From Camarhynchus parvulus (Eukaryota; Chordata; Aves; Passeriformes; Thraupidae): DNA of 64,000 bases. Made by a program: the position numbers and the translations under genes. Below, one piece after another: positions 28,001-45,546 of this stretch. Position 1 is the first letter of the stretch. The number at the start of each line of letters is the position of its first letter. Below the pieces are notes generated by a model. It did no database searches, was not told the DNA's origin, and saw only the letters and a program-made list of their open reading frames with translations. The DNA is taken from contig NC_044585.1 in assembly GCF_901933205.1 (NCBI RefSeq), positions 3,534,001 to 3,598,000 of the forward strand, read 5' to 3'.

Positions 28001-31000
28001 TATCAGGAAAAAACACACCAGAAGCTGCCAAGTACTGAGGGTGTGACCAGGTCTGGCTGAATGATTAGACAGATCTTTTTTGAGAATATTTGTTGGGAAG
28101 AAGGGATAACCAACACCTCGGAGTCTCTGGTAAAAAATTAAGTCGTTTTGAAGCAGTTTAGACTACTCCTTAAGTTACTCAGGAACAGAACTTGTCAGCT
28201 CAGCCACCCTCTTCTATCTGTAATTTCTGCAAATGCACTAGAGGGGCACATGCTTGTTGTGCCTGTACCACTTTGCAGTTTCTTTGCCATCTTCAAATGG
28301 GGAAAAGAAACAACTCAAAAGAAGTCAGTCTAAAGTGAGTGTTTACAAATCACTGAACAAGGAACAGCTCAGCCCTGGAGCTGACAGAAGAATCTCCTGC
28401 CACTTTAAGTTTTAATCGAGTTACTCACCACCAGCTTTGTCAGTCAGATGGTTCACACACATTCCTCTCATACTATGTGTCCATTTAAGGCACCTCCTAG
28501 AGCCTTTGGGAGTCACTTCAGTGACTCTCACATTTTATAGGAAAGAACTCTCCACTTGTGCCTTTTTTAAAAGGACCCTACAACAGTCTAACAATGCTTC
28601 ACACCTGATTTTACAGATGGGCAGTTCCACCTCCCCACCACGAGAATAACTGACCTCAGCAGAAGCCTGGTCCATCAGAGCAGTAATGAAATTGGTCAGC
28701 AGACAGCCAGGAGCTTGGAGAATGCATCTGTACATTGGAACAGCTTCTCCCTACCCTGAATCTAAGCAACGCTGTCCCTTCCAACCTTTCCAGCATGCCA
28801 CATGTCAGGGAGCTCTCTGCTTTCTATCATCCATCCCAGCACTCCCACAAAGGGCAGAGCAGGAGAGGCTGCACTCTGGCACAGAGAAAAGTGGAAGATT
28901 CTCACTGCCATCCTCTCTGGTGAAATCCCAGTTTTAAGCAGGGTAAGTTTGGATTTGGTCGTTTTGTTTCTCGGCAAATGAGGAGTTAGCAACAGCCAGA
29001 GTGCGCTGGCGAGGTACTCACTCTTCACTCAGGTCCTCAGTTAGTCCTTTTGCTGTTTTCATGGGCATCTAACCTATATATATACATACACACACACACA
29101 GATTACATGGATTTATCTACCCATTCACACTCCAAAAAACTTACAAAAAATAGTGCCTGTATAATTTAAAAACACTAACAATAAAACTGTTCTGTCATTT
29201 TGGAGCAAGCCCTGAGATTTGTGGTTTCTCCTGCTGTATCTCCAAAGATCCAGAGAGGGGAGATGAAGCTCAGAGCATTAGAAGCAGCCGTAGGTGACCA
29301 CTTGGGCACTGGAGCAGCAGTACTGCCTTGCTGTTGGGGTGAGAATTTCTGTTTCCTTGCACCTTTTTGCCCCCTCTTTTCTGCTGAGCTGTGCTGAAGC
29401 CAGCAGCCTTGCATAAGGGGTCTGGATCACACTAAAGCCACAGAGTGGTTTCATGAAAACACACAGAGGCCACTGCTGCTGCCAAGGCAAACATCCCAGT
29501 GAGCAGGAGGTGACTGAGCTCTCACAGCCCAGCCAAGCAGGCTCACACTGGGTGTGACAAGGCCCAGGAAGGTTTGTGACAGCCAACACTGTCCATCAGC
29601 TCCACAGGACTGCAGAGAACCCCAACAAGCCTATTTTGCCTTAGCTACTTTATTCCACTCTAACTGGATGTGATTCCTGTTGGCACACTAATAGAACATA
29701 AAGAAACTTTTCAGTTAGAAACTTTCAGAAACTTTTAGTCTCTGAGGTGAAATTTGAAAGATAGGAGGAACCAAACTTCCACAAATACATGGGAATACAG
29801 TACTCTATTTAGCCAATTTCCAGCTGCACTGCAAGAGAAACAGAAGCTACCATAAGGATTCAGGAATATGCATTTCTTCATTTCCCCAGCTGCACAGTTA
29901 CAGCAAGTAACTTTGGAAAGCATCAAGTGGCAAGTGCTTGACTGGATTTAACCCAGTGACCATCTGAGGAAGATCTGTGGTGCATAGGATTACCTTCCAT
30001 TTCAGAGGAGATGCAAGATTTCCAGAATACATCCTATACCTGTATATTCCTATATATATATATGTTCCTATTATATATAGCCCATATATATTCAGACACC
30101 TGTCCATAAAAGGGTGAACCACATCAGCTACAAGGAGAGTGATAAGGAACTCCAGAAAAAGATTCCATATGGTGACATGCCAGTGTCCTACACCCAACAG
30201 CTATGAAAACATAACCACAGTTTTGCCCAGCTGCATCCTGTGCAGTTGTTTGCCCTAATTTCATCAAGGGAATCTTTTTGTTTTAGTTGTCAGTACCCTC
30301 CAGTTAAGATATTCCTAAATAAACACCTACTCCTATGAAAAGAGATTCTAATTCGTCCATCTCTCTTTGACGCCCTGTAAAGGAAGCAACTCATCCCTCT
30401 GCCCTCCCCTGTAGTTTGGAAACAAGTATCACTAACTGGAATTGTGCTATGACAAAATCTTCCTCTGTTTTATTAAAAAAAAAGAGGTCTTGAAAAGTTT
30501 CGGTGATTATTTAATTAAAAGTTTTGGAGTAGAAGAGATCATCAGGATTCCTCTCCCCACTGCTCCTGTGCTACCAGTGCCATTATTTCAAACCTGTAAA
30601 AGGTGACACTCCATAAAAATCATTTAACATTTTTATTCTGGGCTAGAACAACAGGCCTTTTACTTTCTTCCTCAGTCCAGATATTGTATCTTCTACATGA
30701 AGGGATACCAGCCACAGCACAAATCATCTTAACCCCTTCCTGAGGGACGTTTGTATTCTGTGAACAATCCTCCACAGAGCACCACACACCACTACAAAAG
30801 AGGCCGGAGTGAGGAGGTGTCTCTTGGCAAGACAGGGACAGAAAAAGTCCTTCTTAAAAAGACTTCCAAGTGTCTGAATTCAAAGTTAAAATTTAATTTT
30901 AATTGCACGGTTACACCACAACCTGGGGAGCTGTGGGTGAGTCACCTCCCATGTCCCACTTCTGTCAATCCTGGGGAAGGCCAATTAATACAGGTGAAGA

Positions 31001-32077
31001 GCAGGTAATACTTGGTTACTCAGGACATGACCATGCTTAGAAGGTCCAAAAAGGAGCCAACAAACACCTCCAAGATACTTATTTTGTCAACCCTCTGGAG
31101 TGCACTGTTACCTTCTCAGAGGCCTCAAGTAATACAGCTGAAACAAACCACTGAGGAGGAAGGAAATCAGCACAGCAATGGTGGTGTAGCAACCTGCTGG
31201 CACTCTCTCATATACTTCCAGAAGTAAAATCACCAATTTTAATCACTACTGCCCCATTTCTAGGTTTTAGGGAAAAAAAAAAAAAAAAGGTTGCCAGGAA
31301 TGCTCACACACACACTCTCTTCCTAAACAAGTTTAGAGAGCTATGTGGGCTTAGGTATTACCTTGAAATGATGACAGGAACCACACTGGCTTCTGACAAA
31401 CTGCTCTGTCAGCAGAAGCAGCTGTTTGCAATCCCAGGTGAGACAGTTTGGGTTGAACTCCAGATGAGCAAACAACAGCCAGCTAACCCTGAGCTCACCC
31501 AAAGCAGGAGGTCACCGAAACACCGGGGCAAGGGGAACGCGGATACCGGACCCCTCGGGGAGGTGTGACAACGCAGGTACAAGATAAATGAAGGGCTCTA
31601 TTCACAGGCACTGGGGAATGTATGTTCTTACTATAGCACCAGGGCTTTAGCGCTCAAGCTGCTTACCCCAGTACTAATGAACACAAAGCATTAATCCTTA
31701 AAGGAAGAGGAGAGTAGGAATCCCAGCTCGCCAAACAGCGAGCAAAGCCGGAAGAGGAAGGAAAAAGAAACCAAAAACAGCCAGTGACCTGAAACGCCGC
31801 CTATGAAACGCAGCTAAGACACAAACAACCCGGCACGGCCAAGTTCAGCTTCAGCACAAGCCCGAGGGCGGCACAAGGCCCCTGTCCCCGCAGCCCCCCG
31901 CTCACCCCCGCTCTCACCGCCTTTGGGCTTAGACTCCCCCGCGGCGGGCCCGGCCGAGGCGGAGCGCGGCTGCTGCCCTTTGCTGCCGGCCGAGGATCCG
32001 GGCGCACCGGAGCCGCAGGGGCTGCTCTTGTCCATGGCGGGGGCGGCGGGGGTCGCGCCGGGCGGGCTCTGCAGCAT
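13066..32077 (-). CDS. RNF10: RING finger protein 10, E3 ubiquitin ligase
   Basis: RNF10 ubiquitinates small-subunit ribosomal proteins uS3 and uS5 during ribosome quality control and also acts in nuclear signalling. Seventeen coding exons join in frame on the minus strand: 32077-31918, 26240-26038, 23117-22918, 21914-21824, 20798-20614, 20536-20400, 19045-18885, 18553-18425, 18269-18011, 17385-17252, 16714-16597, 16303-16202, 15715-15581, 14718-14621, 14391-14331, 14192-14034 and 13142-13066. They give 2409 nt and 802 aa (human 811). The C3HC4 RING is in exon 5, with C228, C231, C243, H245, C248, C251, C266 and C269 all present. The N-terminus is Ser/Gly-rich, the middle acidic (exon 9), and exon 12 is a Lys/Arg/Glu-rich helix. 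The end is basic ([11 protein letters not shown]) and finishes VVHTK. All junctions checked are GT-AG. Exon 1 starts in a CpG island; a second in-frame Met lies 15 codons later. Intron 1 is 5.7 kb. Confidence 0.95.
14921..15000 (+). repeat. T-rich (TTTG/TTTTG) low-complexity tract
   Basis: About 80 bp of T with interspersed G in an RNF10 intron. On the minus (transcribed) strand it is an A/C-rich tract. Confidence 0.8.
15306..15478 (-). mobile_element. CR1 LINE 3' end, antisense orientation
   Basis: The sequence opens with 'atcacagaaccacagaatgg', the reverse complement of the CR1 3' tail. It continues with 'ttgggttggaaaggacttg' and the 'tccaacttcaccttgaac' region, as in avian CR1 read backwards. 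It lies in the RNF10 intron between exons 13 and 14 and has the same orientation as RNF10. Confidence 0.85.
17402..17776 (+). mobile_element. Solo LTR of an endogenous retrovirus
   Basis: It begins TGTCAC, has the 'aggatttttctcctgggaag' motif, a 'tagtatagtttagtatag' block and a polyadenylation region ('aataataaattagccttctg'), and ends around a CA near 17776. A related copy lies at 25449-25847 in the same orientation. No internal viral genes lie nearby. It is antisense to RNF10, in the intron between exons 9 and 10. Exact ends and target-site duplication were not resolved. Confidence 0.7.
23690..25350 (+). mobile_element. CR1 LINE internal fragment with reverse-transcriptase remnant
   Basis: The plus strand contains decayed CR1 open reading frame sequence. 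Near 24960-25117 it translates as [19 protein letters not shown] followed by [10 protein letters not shown], which matches the CR1 reverse-transcriptase active-site region (F-A/T-DD). The frame is interrupted elsewhere and both ends are truncated, so the copy is dead. It lies in the RNF10 intron between exons 2 and 3, antisense to the gene. A solo LTR begins about 100 bp after it. Confidence 0.85.
24809..24924 (+). repeat. 39-bp tandem repeat, three copies
   Basis: A unit beginning ctgggcccaggg and ending gacatccag is repeated three times with a few substitutions and one short deletion, inside the CR1 fragment. It arose as a local tandem expansion of CR1 sequence. Confidence 0.9.
25449..25847 (+). 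mobile_element. Solo LTR of an endogenous retrovirus
   Basis: Starts TGTCAC and ends CACCACA. It contains 'gctaggatttttctcctgag', an 'atgaccaatcat' block, repeated 'tagtatagttttagtat' and 'aataataaatc', matching in order the LTR at 17402-17776. The sequence 'cagag' occurs just before and just after it and may be the target-site duplication, though it is offset by one base at the left end. No retroviral coding sequence adjoins it. It is in the RNF10 intron between exons 2 and 3, antisense to the gene. Confidence 0.75.
26241..31917 (-). other. RNF10 intron 1, no nested gene seen
   Basis: This 5.7-kb intron has no recognisable exon, tRNA or long reading frame. It holds short simple repeats: TA/CA near 29074-29100, TA-rich blocks near 30050-30090 and an A-run at 31270-31288. 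The first few hundred bases next to exon 1 belong to the CpG island. Confidence 0.6.
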
Positions 32078-32620
32078 CAACGGGCGCCCCGGGCGAGCGG
32101 CGGCCCTGGGCGGGGGGGCACGACGGGCGCTGGCGGAGCCGGCGGGGGCCCAGGCTCATGGCCGCCCGCGGGGGCGACCGGCGGGGGCGGCGCAGCGCGG
32201 ACTCGGCCTCCTTCATGGCGACATCTTCTCGCTGCTCCGCTCGAACCGGGGAAGGCCGCGGGAGGCCGGGCCGGGCCTGCGGGGCTCCGGGCGCGGGGAG
32301 AGAAGAGCTGCTCACGGAGCCCCGCGGGGCCCGGCGCTGCTGCCGCCCGAGGGGTCGGCACCACCCCGGCACCCACCGGCTGCTCGGCGCCGCACCGGCC
32401 CCGGCTCGGCCGCCGCTGCCCCGTAATGGCGACGAGTCGCCCGCAGCAGTGGCCGCACCCGGATGCAGCCTGTCCGGGCGGGCCCCTGCGCATGACGGGA
32501 TTTGTAGTCCTGGGCCGCGCGGGGCGCGCCGGGAGCCGGGGCCGGGCCTGCACCGAGCCCGGAGCCCGCCCCTCGCTCCCCACCGGCACCGACGGGATCG
32601 CCCGCACCTCAGCAGGATGG
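31840..32620 (-). promoter_or_regulatory. RNF10: RNF10 CpG-island promoter
   Basis: A strongly GC- and CpG-rich block surrounds RNF10 exon 1 with no TATA box. On the minus strand ACTACAAATCCCG (32496-32508) matches the ACTAYRnnnCCC motif bound by ZNF143-type factors. It is followed at once by GTCATGCGCA, an NRF1-like half site. Together they suggest transcription starts near 32.4-32.5 kb, leaving a 5' UTR of a few hundred bases that contains upstream ATGs. Confidence 0.6.
31929..32216 (-). other. Upstream ORF overlapping the RNF10 start
   Basis: An ATG at 32216 (G at -3) opens a 96-codon frame (stop included) that runs past the RNF10 ATG at 32077 in another frame and stops at 31929, overlapping by 149 nt. 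The predicted product is Arg/Pro-rich (start MKEAESALRRPRR) and resembles no family I know. The last part would cross the exon 1 donor at 31917, but the stop comes just before it. It could be a translational repressor of RNF10 or chance openness in GC-rich DNA. Confidence 0.35.
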
Positions 32621-32924
32621 AAAATCGTTTGGTATAAAATCTTTGCCATCATTTTGCAGCAAATAACCGTAAAAGTTAAAAGAAAAAGAAAAAAAGTACC
32701 TCATCAGGCCTACTTGAAGTGCTATTTTTTAACTTCTCCCTCGAAGGGGAAAAAAACCCCCAAGGCAACTCAGATCCTAAAGACATTTCTTTTAACCATT
32801 AAAATGCTTTCTTGAGTGCATCTCCTGATGCTTTTCCAATTGTTTTAGGGATGAGAGCTTCAAGTTCTGTGGGAGAGCAATACCCAGATTCTTAAAAAAA
32901 AGTACAGGTGGAGCATGTAAGGGC

Positions 32925-33125
32925 ATCTTTACCCCCATAATTCATACCATGATCTGAATGTACAATCCCTCAAGCAAAAGCTTCACTGCTAGTTTTGTAC
33001 GCACAGGCCATGTGCTCTGTAACACCAGTATGATCAACAAATCCAGAAATTTGTGTTGTACACCTTTCAAACAAATCCTCTATAAATATTATTTTAAGAA
33101 AAGCCCCATAAAGGCCTTATTTTAA
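32925..33125 (-). pseudogene. Intron fragment of a further DYNLL1 copy
   Basis: This stretch aligns clearly, with gaps, to 36110-36340 in the intron of the intact DYNLL1 copy at 35749-37793. Shared pieces include 'cccccataat', 'tagttttgtac', 'ctctgtaacaa/cca' plus 'cagtatgatcaa', and 'caaacaaatc'. No exon remains attached. Because the next unit's 3' end lies to its right, it seems to be the remains of a separate unit. Confidence 0.6.
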
Positions 33126-33339
33126 CACCTGATTGTTCCCAATTTAGGTCTGTAATTCTTAGAATTACTGACCAAACTGTGAGTGTAGTTACCACAGTGT
33201 TCAGTTCTTCTGGATTTGAGAGGGGGGAAAACTCTCAACTTTTTAACAAAGTTGCTCCTCCACATTTGAAAATAAACAAGAAATAGCACATGCAGTACCA
33301 GACAGAGAGTAGACAGACACAAAACTTTAAAAAGCAAAA

Positions 33340-34090
33340 CACAACATTTTATTAGCAAACTAGCTTGCTGTAGAAAGAAAATAAATACAAGGAAGTCTTC
33401 CTCCAAATAAAAACAACCATACAGTTCAAATTAGTGCTCAATAGGAAGGTATTAGTAGCAAACACTTGCCCTCGTTACATGAGCTGCAGTGCCACACTCA
33501 ACACTGCAGAGCCCGACTGGCACCCGGCAGAGCATCGCTTCAGACAGCTCCATATCCTTTATCACAACCGTCAAATCACACAGAATAAACAGAATAAACC
33601 TATAATAAAAAAGCATTCCAAGCTGCCGGAGCAGCTCCCTGCCAGAACCACCCGCCAAGCAGTCCCACAGGGATTGTCACAGCCAGCGCGCTCTCGGGCG
33701 CCGCTCGGTGCCACCGTCGTGGCCGGGCAGCGTTGGCCGGGTGTGCCGGGCAGGGGAAGGGCGAGGGCAGCGTTGGCCGGGTGTGCCATGCAGTGTCCCC
33801 GGGCACGGGAAAGGCGGCACGTCCCCAGCTCCCCTCACGGCCCGGCCGCGCTCCGCCATCCCCGTCCGGCCGCTCCGCCTCCGCCGCCATTGCTCCGGAG
33901 CGCCCCGGCCACGCCTCCTGCGCGCCGGCCGCCAGCCATTGGTCACCGCCAGGAACTCCCCAGGAGCTCATTGGCCAGGCGCGGGATGATGGGCGGGGCG
34001 TTCCCCAACCCGGCGTGCCGCGCCCCGCTGCCATTCCCATGGCGACGGGAACGCCGCCGGTCCCGCGGCCCCGGTAACGCGGATACCAGG
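33340..34090 (-). pseudogene. Broken DYNLL1 copy with retained promoter
   Basis: Read on the minus strand, the unit has three parts. The first is a CpG-rich promoter (34.09-33.65 kb) aligning to the intact copies, with ATTGG boxes near 33936 and 33968 and an X-box-like ATTCCCATGGCGAC at 34033-34046. The second is an exon 2 remnant at 33583-33470. The third is a DYNLL1-type 3' UTR that starts almost at once and ends with AATAAA at 33348-33353. The exon 2 remnant reads CDLTVVIKDMELSEAM against [19 protein letters not shown] stands where ATG should be, about six codons are missing, and exon 3 is absent. Because promoter and pre-exon sequence were copied, it is not a retrocopy. The remnant frame itself has no stop before 33452, so transcription into an RNA is possible. 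Confidence 0.75.
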
Positions 34091-34754
34091 GAGAGCGGCT
34101 GCGGCCTATCTCTGCCTAAAACAATTGTAATGCTGTGGACGCTGCAATGAACAGGGACGGGATCGACTAAATGCCTCCCGCTGCTCCTGAAAGCACAGTT
34201 TGCTGTACAAAAACAAGAGCCCAGGTCGTTCTATTGGCCTGGCTGGCCATTACCTATAGTTGGTCAGGGAGCTTTGAGCCCACACTGGGAAGAGTTTCTG
34301 AGTTTCTTCTTAGCACGGTAGCTGCTATCAGCAGAGTCTGGGGTTACTGGAAAAACACAGAGGACACTGGGCTTATCTTCAAGGCTCCACATATTTTCCT
34401 TCCCTGCAACACATCACCAGGAGTAGGACATGGGACAGACAGATGGCCTTCGACCCAGGCCAAGGCTACTGTAGCTCCTGCTTGTCCCTGACAGAGTACA
34501 GGCCTGTCTAACCACAGTGCTCCTTGGTGACTTATGTATTTAATAATTCTGGATTTTGGAAGAGATTTCTTTGAGGTGACACCAGGCCCCAGGAAAAGTC
34601 CAAAGTGTCACATGATCACAGTATTTCACTTTTCCAACTGTTCCCCCTTGATGTCTGGTGCGGATAGTGTTTAATGAAAGACTATTACAATAAATCATTT
34701 ATCCTCTTTGTAATGATTGTGATTTCTCTTTCAACTTCCCATTTCTCCACAGCC

Positions 34755-35205
34755 CAAATGGACCCTGCAGAAGCTGCTGCTGCATTTCTTTGGGATGTCT
34801 GTTATCCTGTACCACAGCTGCCTGATTATACAGGGGTGTTTGTATCAAGCAGTGAAGAGGTTGCAGGAGGAACCCCCTGCCAAGCAGCCCCACGGGTATT
34901 GCCATTCCCAGCGTGCCCTTAGTGCCACCAGTGTCACTGTGCAGCATCAGCCGGGTGTGCCAGGCAGGGGCACAGCTCGAGCAGCAGCTGCTCAAACACA
35001 GCTCACGTTCAGCAGCCGCTCTGGCTGGGAGCCAGGCCCTGCCACCCACACTGCCACAAGCACCGCCCTGGGGCTCCCACTCCCCCTGAGTGAGTGCAGC
35101 TGCTGTCCTTTGTTGCCAGGCCCGCAAGGGTGGCTCCACTCCATGCCCAGGATGCAGCCAGCCACTGCAGCCTCACATAGAGCCCCACACACCCCTCAGG
35201 CTGCA
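34755..35205 (-). pseudogene. Decayed DYNLL1 5' region and exon 2
   Basis: From 35205 down to 34850 the minus strand aligns to the promoter/intron 1 region of the intact copies; 'aagcagccccacgggtat' is shared. Most CpG sites have become TG or CA, the mark of a methylated, inactive CpG island. An exon 2 remnant follows at 34833-34755, with CTG in place of ATG and the recognisable EMQQ stretch (KEMQQQ). The rest of the coding sequence is lost. Its distance from the CpG block to the exon matches the other units. Confidence 0.6.
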
Positions 35206-35297
35206 CTCCCCATGACCCGCCCAGACCCAATCATCCACCCTCACCACAACATACAAATCAGCCAGAAATAACAACCTGGCTGGGGTAGAACTTGGCT

Positions 35298-35303
35298 TTT
35301 ATT
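35298..35303 (-). terminator. DYNLL1: DYNLL1 copy A polyadenylation signal
   Basis: AATAAA on the minus strand 446 bp after the stop codon of the intact copy at 35.7-37.8 kb. The 3' UTR before it aligns to that of the second copy. Confidence 0.7.
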
Positions 35304-35748
35304 CTCCAGTACACTTCTCCAGAGACAGCAGAACAAAGAAACAGCTCAGATTTTGGGACAGCACATCCAGCAAAACAAGAGGGGGAAATTATTTTATAAA
35401 AGTAAAATCAAAAGAATAAGAGAAGTTTGGAACATAAAGAGCTAAATGCACTGTCAGTACTTGTATAGCACTAGCAGTAATCAGGAAATACAGTAGATGG
35501 CTATAAAACTTGCAAAAGCAAAACTGCTCCAAAAGCTCGAGTAGCAAAGGAGGAGCCTTCTGGAAAAAAATAAATACAAGGAAGACTTTTTTGGTACTTT
35601 TCCTTTTTATATCCACGATGTAATGTCATCTGTTACAACATAATCCCTGCCATCGCCCTTGAAGATCAAGGCCTGTGTCCTCAGGAAGGCTGCAGTAACT
35701 AGTCAGAGTCCTGTAACTGGATGCAAGTTTCAGTAACAGTCCATGGCT

Positions 35749-38600
<2,852 letters not shown>

Positions 38601-38794
38601 GGTGTAGACGCGGCCTTGGGGCGGCCCCGGGCCCCGCCGGCCCAGCTCGGGACAGGCCGCGACCGGCGGCTCTCCGGCCGTGCGCAGCCCTTCCCCGTCG
38701 CTTTGTTTTTCTCTTCACGGCTGAGTTGCTTGAACGCAGGAAGGAAGAAGGGGAAGGAATAACCCCGAGCACCGCTACAGGTTGTGGGCTGACC

Positions 38795-39482
38795 GGCTGG
38801 AAAGCAGCTCTGCGGAGATGGGACTTGGGGTCCTCGTGGATAACAAACTGTCCCTGAGCCAGCAGTGTGCCTTGGGGGCCAAGGGAGCCAATGGAATCCT
38901 GGGGAGCATTAGGGAGAGTATTGCCAGCAGGTCAGGGAGGTGATGCTGCCCCTCTGCTCAGCACATCTGGAGTGCTGTGTCCAGCTCCGTGCTCCTCAGG
39001 ACAAGAGAGATATGGAGCTCCTGAAGCAGGTCCAATGGAGGGCAGCACGGATCATTAAGGGACCAGAGTATCCCTCCTGTGAGGGAAAGCAGAGGAAGCC
39101 GGGCCTGTTCAGCCTCAAGAAAAGACAGCTGACAGGGGACCTCATTAATGTGTACAAATATCTGAAGGGTGGATGTCAGAGGATGGACCAGGGTCTTCTC
39201 GGTGGTGCTGAGAATAGGACAAGAGGCAGACAACAGGCAGAAACTGATGCACAGGAAGTTCCACCTGAGCAAGAAGAAGAATTTCTTCACTGTGCAAGTA
39301 ACTGTGCACTGGAACAGGTTGCCCAGAGAGGTTATGGAGTCTCTCTCAGTGGAGATATTCCAGAACCGTTTGCACACAATCCTGTGCCATGTGCTCTGGG
39401 ATGACCCTGGAGCAGGAAGGTTGGACCAAATCACCCACACTGGTCCCTTCCAGCTTGACCCATTCTGTGACTCTGTGAATGC
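38795..39482 (+). mobile_element. CR1 LINE 3' fragment
   Basis: Sense-oriented avian CR1. It opens with 'gacttggggtcctcgtggat', continues with 'ggagtgctgtgtccagctc' and 'gaggaagccgggcctgttcag', then 'tggaacaggttgcccagaga', and ends in the typical tail 'cattctgtgactctgtgaat'. It is 5'-truncated and lies between the divergent DYNLL1 copy A and COQ5 promoters. Confidence 0.92.
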
Positions 39483-40300
39483 AGCTGCTCCCTGGTGTCC
39501 ATGCAGTGTCCATCCCTACTGAGGGACTCTCCCAGTCACTGCTCTGGTAGGCAAAGATCATCTGTCACTATAGCTCAGGCTGAGAAAAATACCCAACAAA
39601 ACCAAATATGATGCTTTGGAGGGCATCCTACTGCAAAGAACATAGAGTTTAAAAAATATTATATGAGGAAAATAGGAGAAAATCGTGGTGTGGTCTGATG
39701 ATGGTGCTAAAAGTCCCAATATGGCAGGAAGGTCCGGGGTGAGGGAGCCCAGCTCACGCCCTGGGAATGCAGTCCCTGGGCTGATTTCAATAGCATGATG
39801 TCATCTCTCCTGAGAATGGGTTAACTAACTTCTTTGTATCTACAAAGCTGGCAGAACTCCTGGATGATTCAAGTCGTGTGATAAGCAGGACAGGTTTTGG
39901 GAAAAGAAAGAAAGGAAAGGAAAATAAAAAGAAAAGAGAAGAGTTTCTAATGTGTCCTAATGCTCCTAACCGGAATCAAGGCATCTTTCAACTGCTCCTT
40001 GCAATTCAGAACCCACAAACCCTCCCTCCCGTTCCCTACGAGGCTTCATTTTAAGTGAAGAAAAGTGCAAAATTATAAATGTAAAGAAAAGCTAAATAAA
40101 ATAAAGCTGAACTATTTGCAAAATTACTCAAGTACACCGTGAGGGTCGCGTTTGGTTTGGGGTTTTGGATTTTTTTTTCCCCGTCACGTTTGTCCTCACA
40201 GCACCGGTTCCACCGCAGAGCAGCGGTGGCACCGCGGGGCTGGGGGGGTCCTGACCGCGTCCGGCAGAAGCGGCGGCGCCTTGGGCTGCGGGGAACGTCC
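39483..40300. other. Spacer upstream of COQ5
   Basis: No gene is seen. A purine-rich tract (GAAAG/GGAAA) lies at about 39899-39945. From 40200 the sequence becomes CpG-rich as the COQ5 promoter begins. Confidence 0.6.
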
Positions 40301-40304
40301 CCGG

Positions 40305-40412
40305 TGGGAGCTCTACGGGCGGAGCGCTCTCCCGGCTCCGTCCCGGTAGGAGCTCTACGGGCGGAGCGCTCTCCCGGCTCCGTCCCGGTAGGAGCTCTAC
40401 GGGCGCAGCGCC
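40305..40412 (+). repeat. 42-bp tandem repeat in the COQ5 promoter
   Basis: A 42-bp GC-rich unit containing ggagctctacgggcg and agcgctctcccggctccg is present about two and a half times with almost no differences, ending some 25 bp before the COQ5 start codon. It probably lies in the core promoter or 5' UTR, so copy number could alter transcription or leader length. Confidence 0.9.
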
Positions 40413-40434
40413 GCCCCCGCCGGCGGTGCCGAAG

Positions 40435-44900
<4,466 letters not shown>

Positions 44901-45378
44901 GTCTGGGTACCAAAACACCAAAAGTACAATTTTCATGAGGGATATGAGAGCTGTGGAATTTTAACAGGATCAAAAGGAGTCCTAAGAAGTTGTGCAGCAG
45001 ATACTTGCTCAGCAGCTGGGCTCAGAAGAACACAAGTTACCTCTCCCCACCAAGAAACCTGTGGAGTGACTCCAGTGGTGTTTCTTACACTTGCATTTCC
45101 CTTCAAGTGCAATGTAAAGGATGTGGCCAAAACTGAGCAATGCTGACAAACGAAGCAAGTTGGCAGTGGGTGTGGATAAAGACACAGACTGATTAATCTC
45201 CAAATAAGATGCCTTTCTTTTTACTAAGCTTTGAAGGAGGATATTATACTTGTGAGAAGTAACTTGGATTTATGAAGTAACTATGGACTTTTATGAAGCT
45301 GTTATTATCTTTGTCATGTGGAGTTTAAGGATTTTTTCCCATGACTCCTCCTTTCTAAGGGAAATGGAAGGCTTATGA

Positions 45379-45384
45379 AATAAA
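45379..45384 (+). terminator. COQ5: COQ5 polyadenylation signal
   Basis: AATAAA about 480 bp after the COQ5 stop codon, just short of the convergent end of DYNLL1 copy B. Confidence 0.75.
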
Positions 45385-45540
45385 AGGGCTCTGCATCAAC
45401 TTTTTTCCACTTAAATCAGTCTTGTAAGAAGGTTTCCTAAGAAAGGACGGATTCAGGGTGTGGGAATCGAGGTGGGGATGTTCATCTTTCATCACATGGC
45501 AATAAAGAGGGTAATTCAAGAGGGCAAAGGGATAAACTAT

Positions 45541-45546
45541 TTTATT
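45541..45546 (-). terminator. DYNLL1: DYNLL1 copy B polyadenylation signal
   Basis: AATAAA on the minus strand in the context gctaataaaat, which the broken copy at 33348-33353 shares. Only about 160 bp separate it from the COQ5 signal on the opposite strand. Confidence 0.7.

Noticed and set aside
32077..32652. 191-codon minus-strand frame whose stop overlaps the RNF10 ATG
   Set aside because: It begins upstream of the likely transcription start and its product is Arg/Pro/Ala-rich; the TGATG overlap is probably chance.
33434..34150. 238-codon plus-strand frame over the broken LC8 unit
   Set aside because: Low-complexity GC-rich product antisense to the promoter; no start context, splice partners or homology.
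33340..35205. The idea that the broken DYNLL1 units are processed retrocopies
   Set aside because: Both contain promoter and pre-exon sequence and have no fused exon 2-exon 3 junction or attached poly(A).
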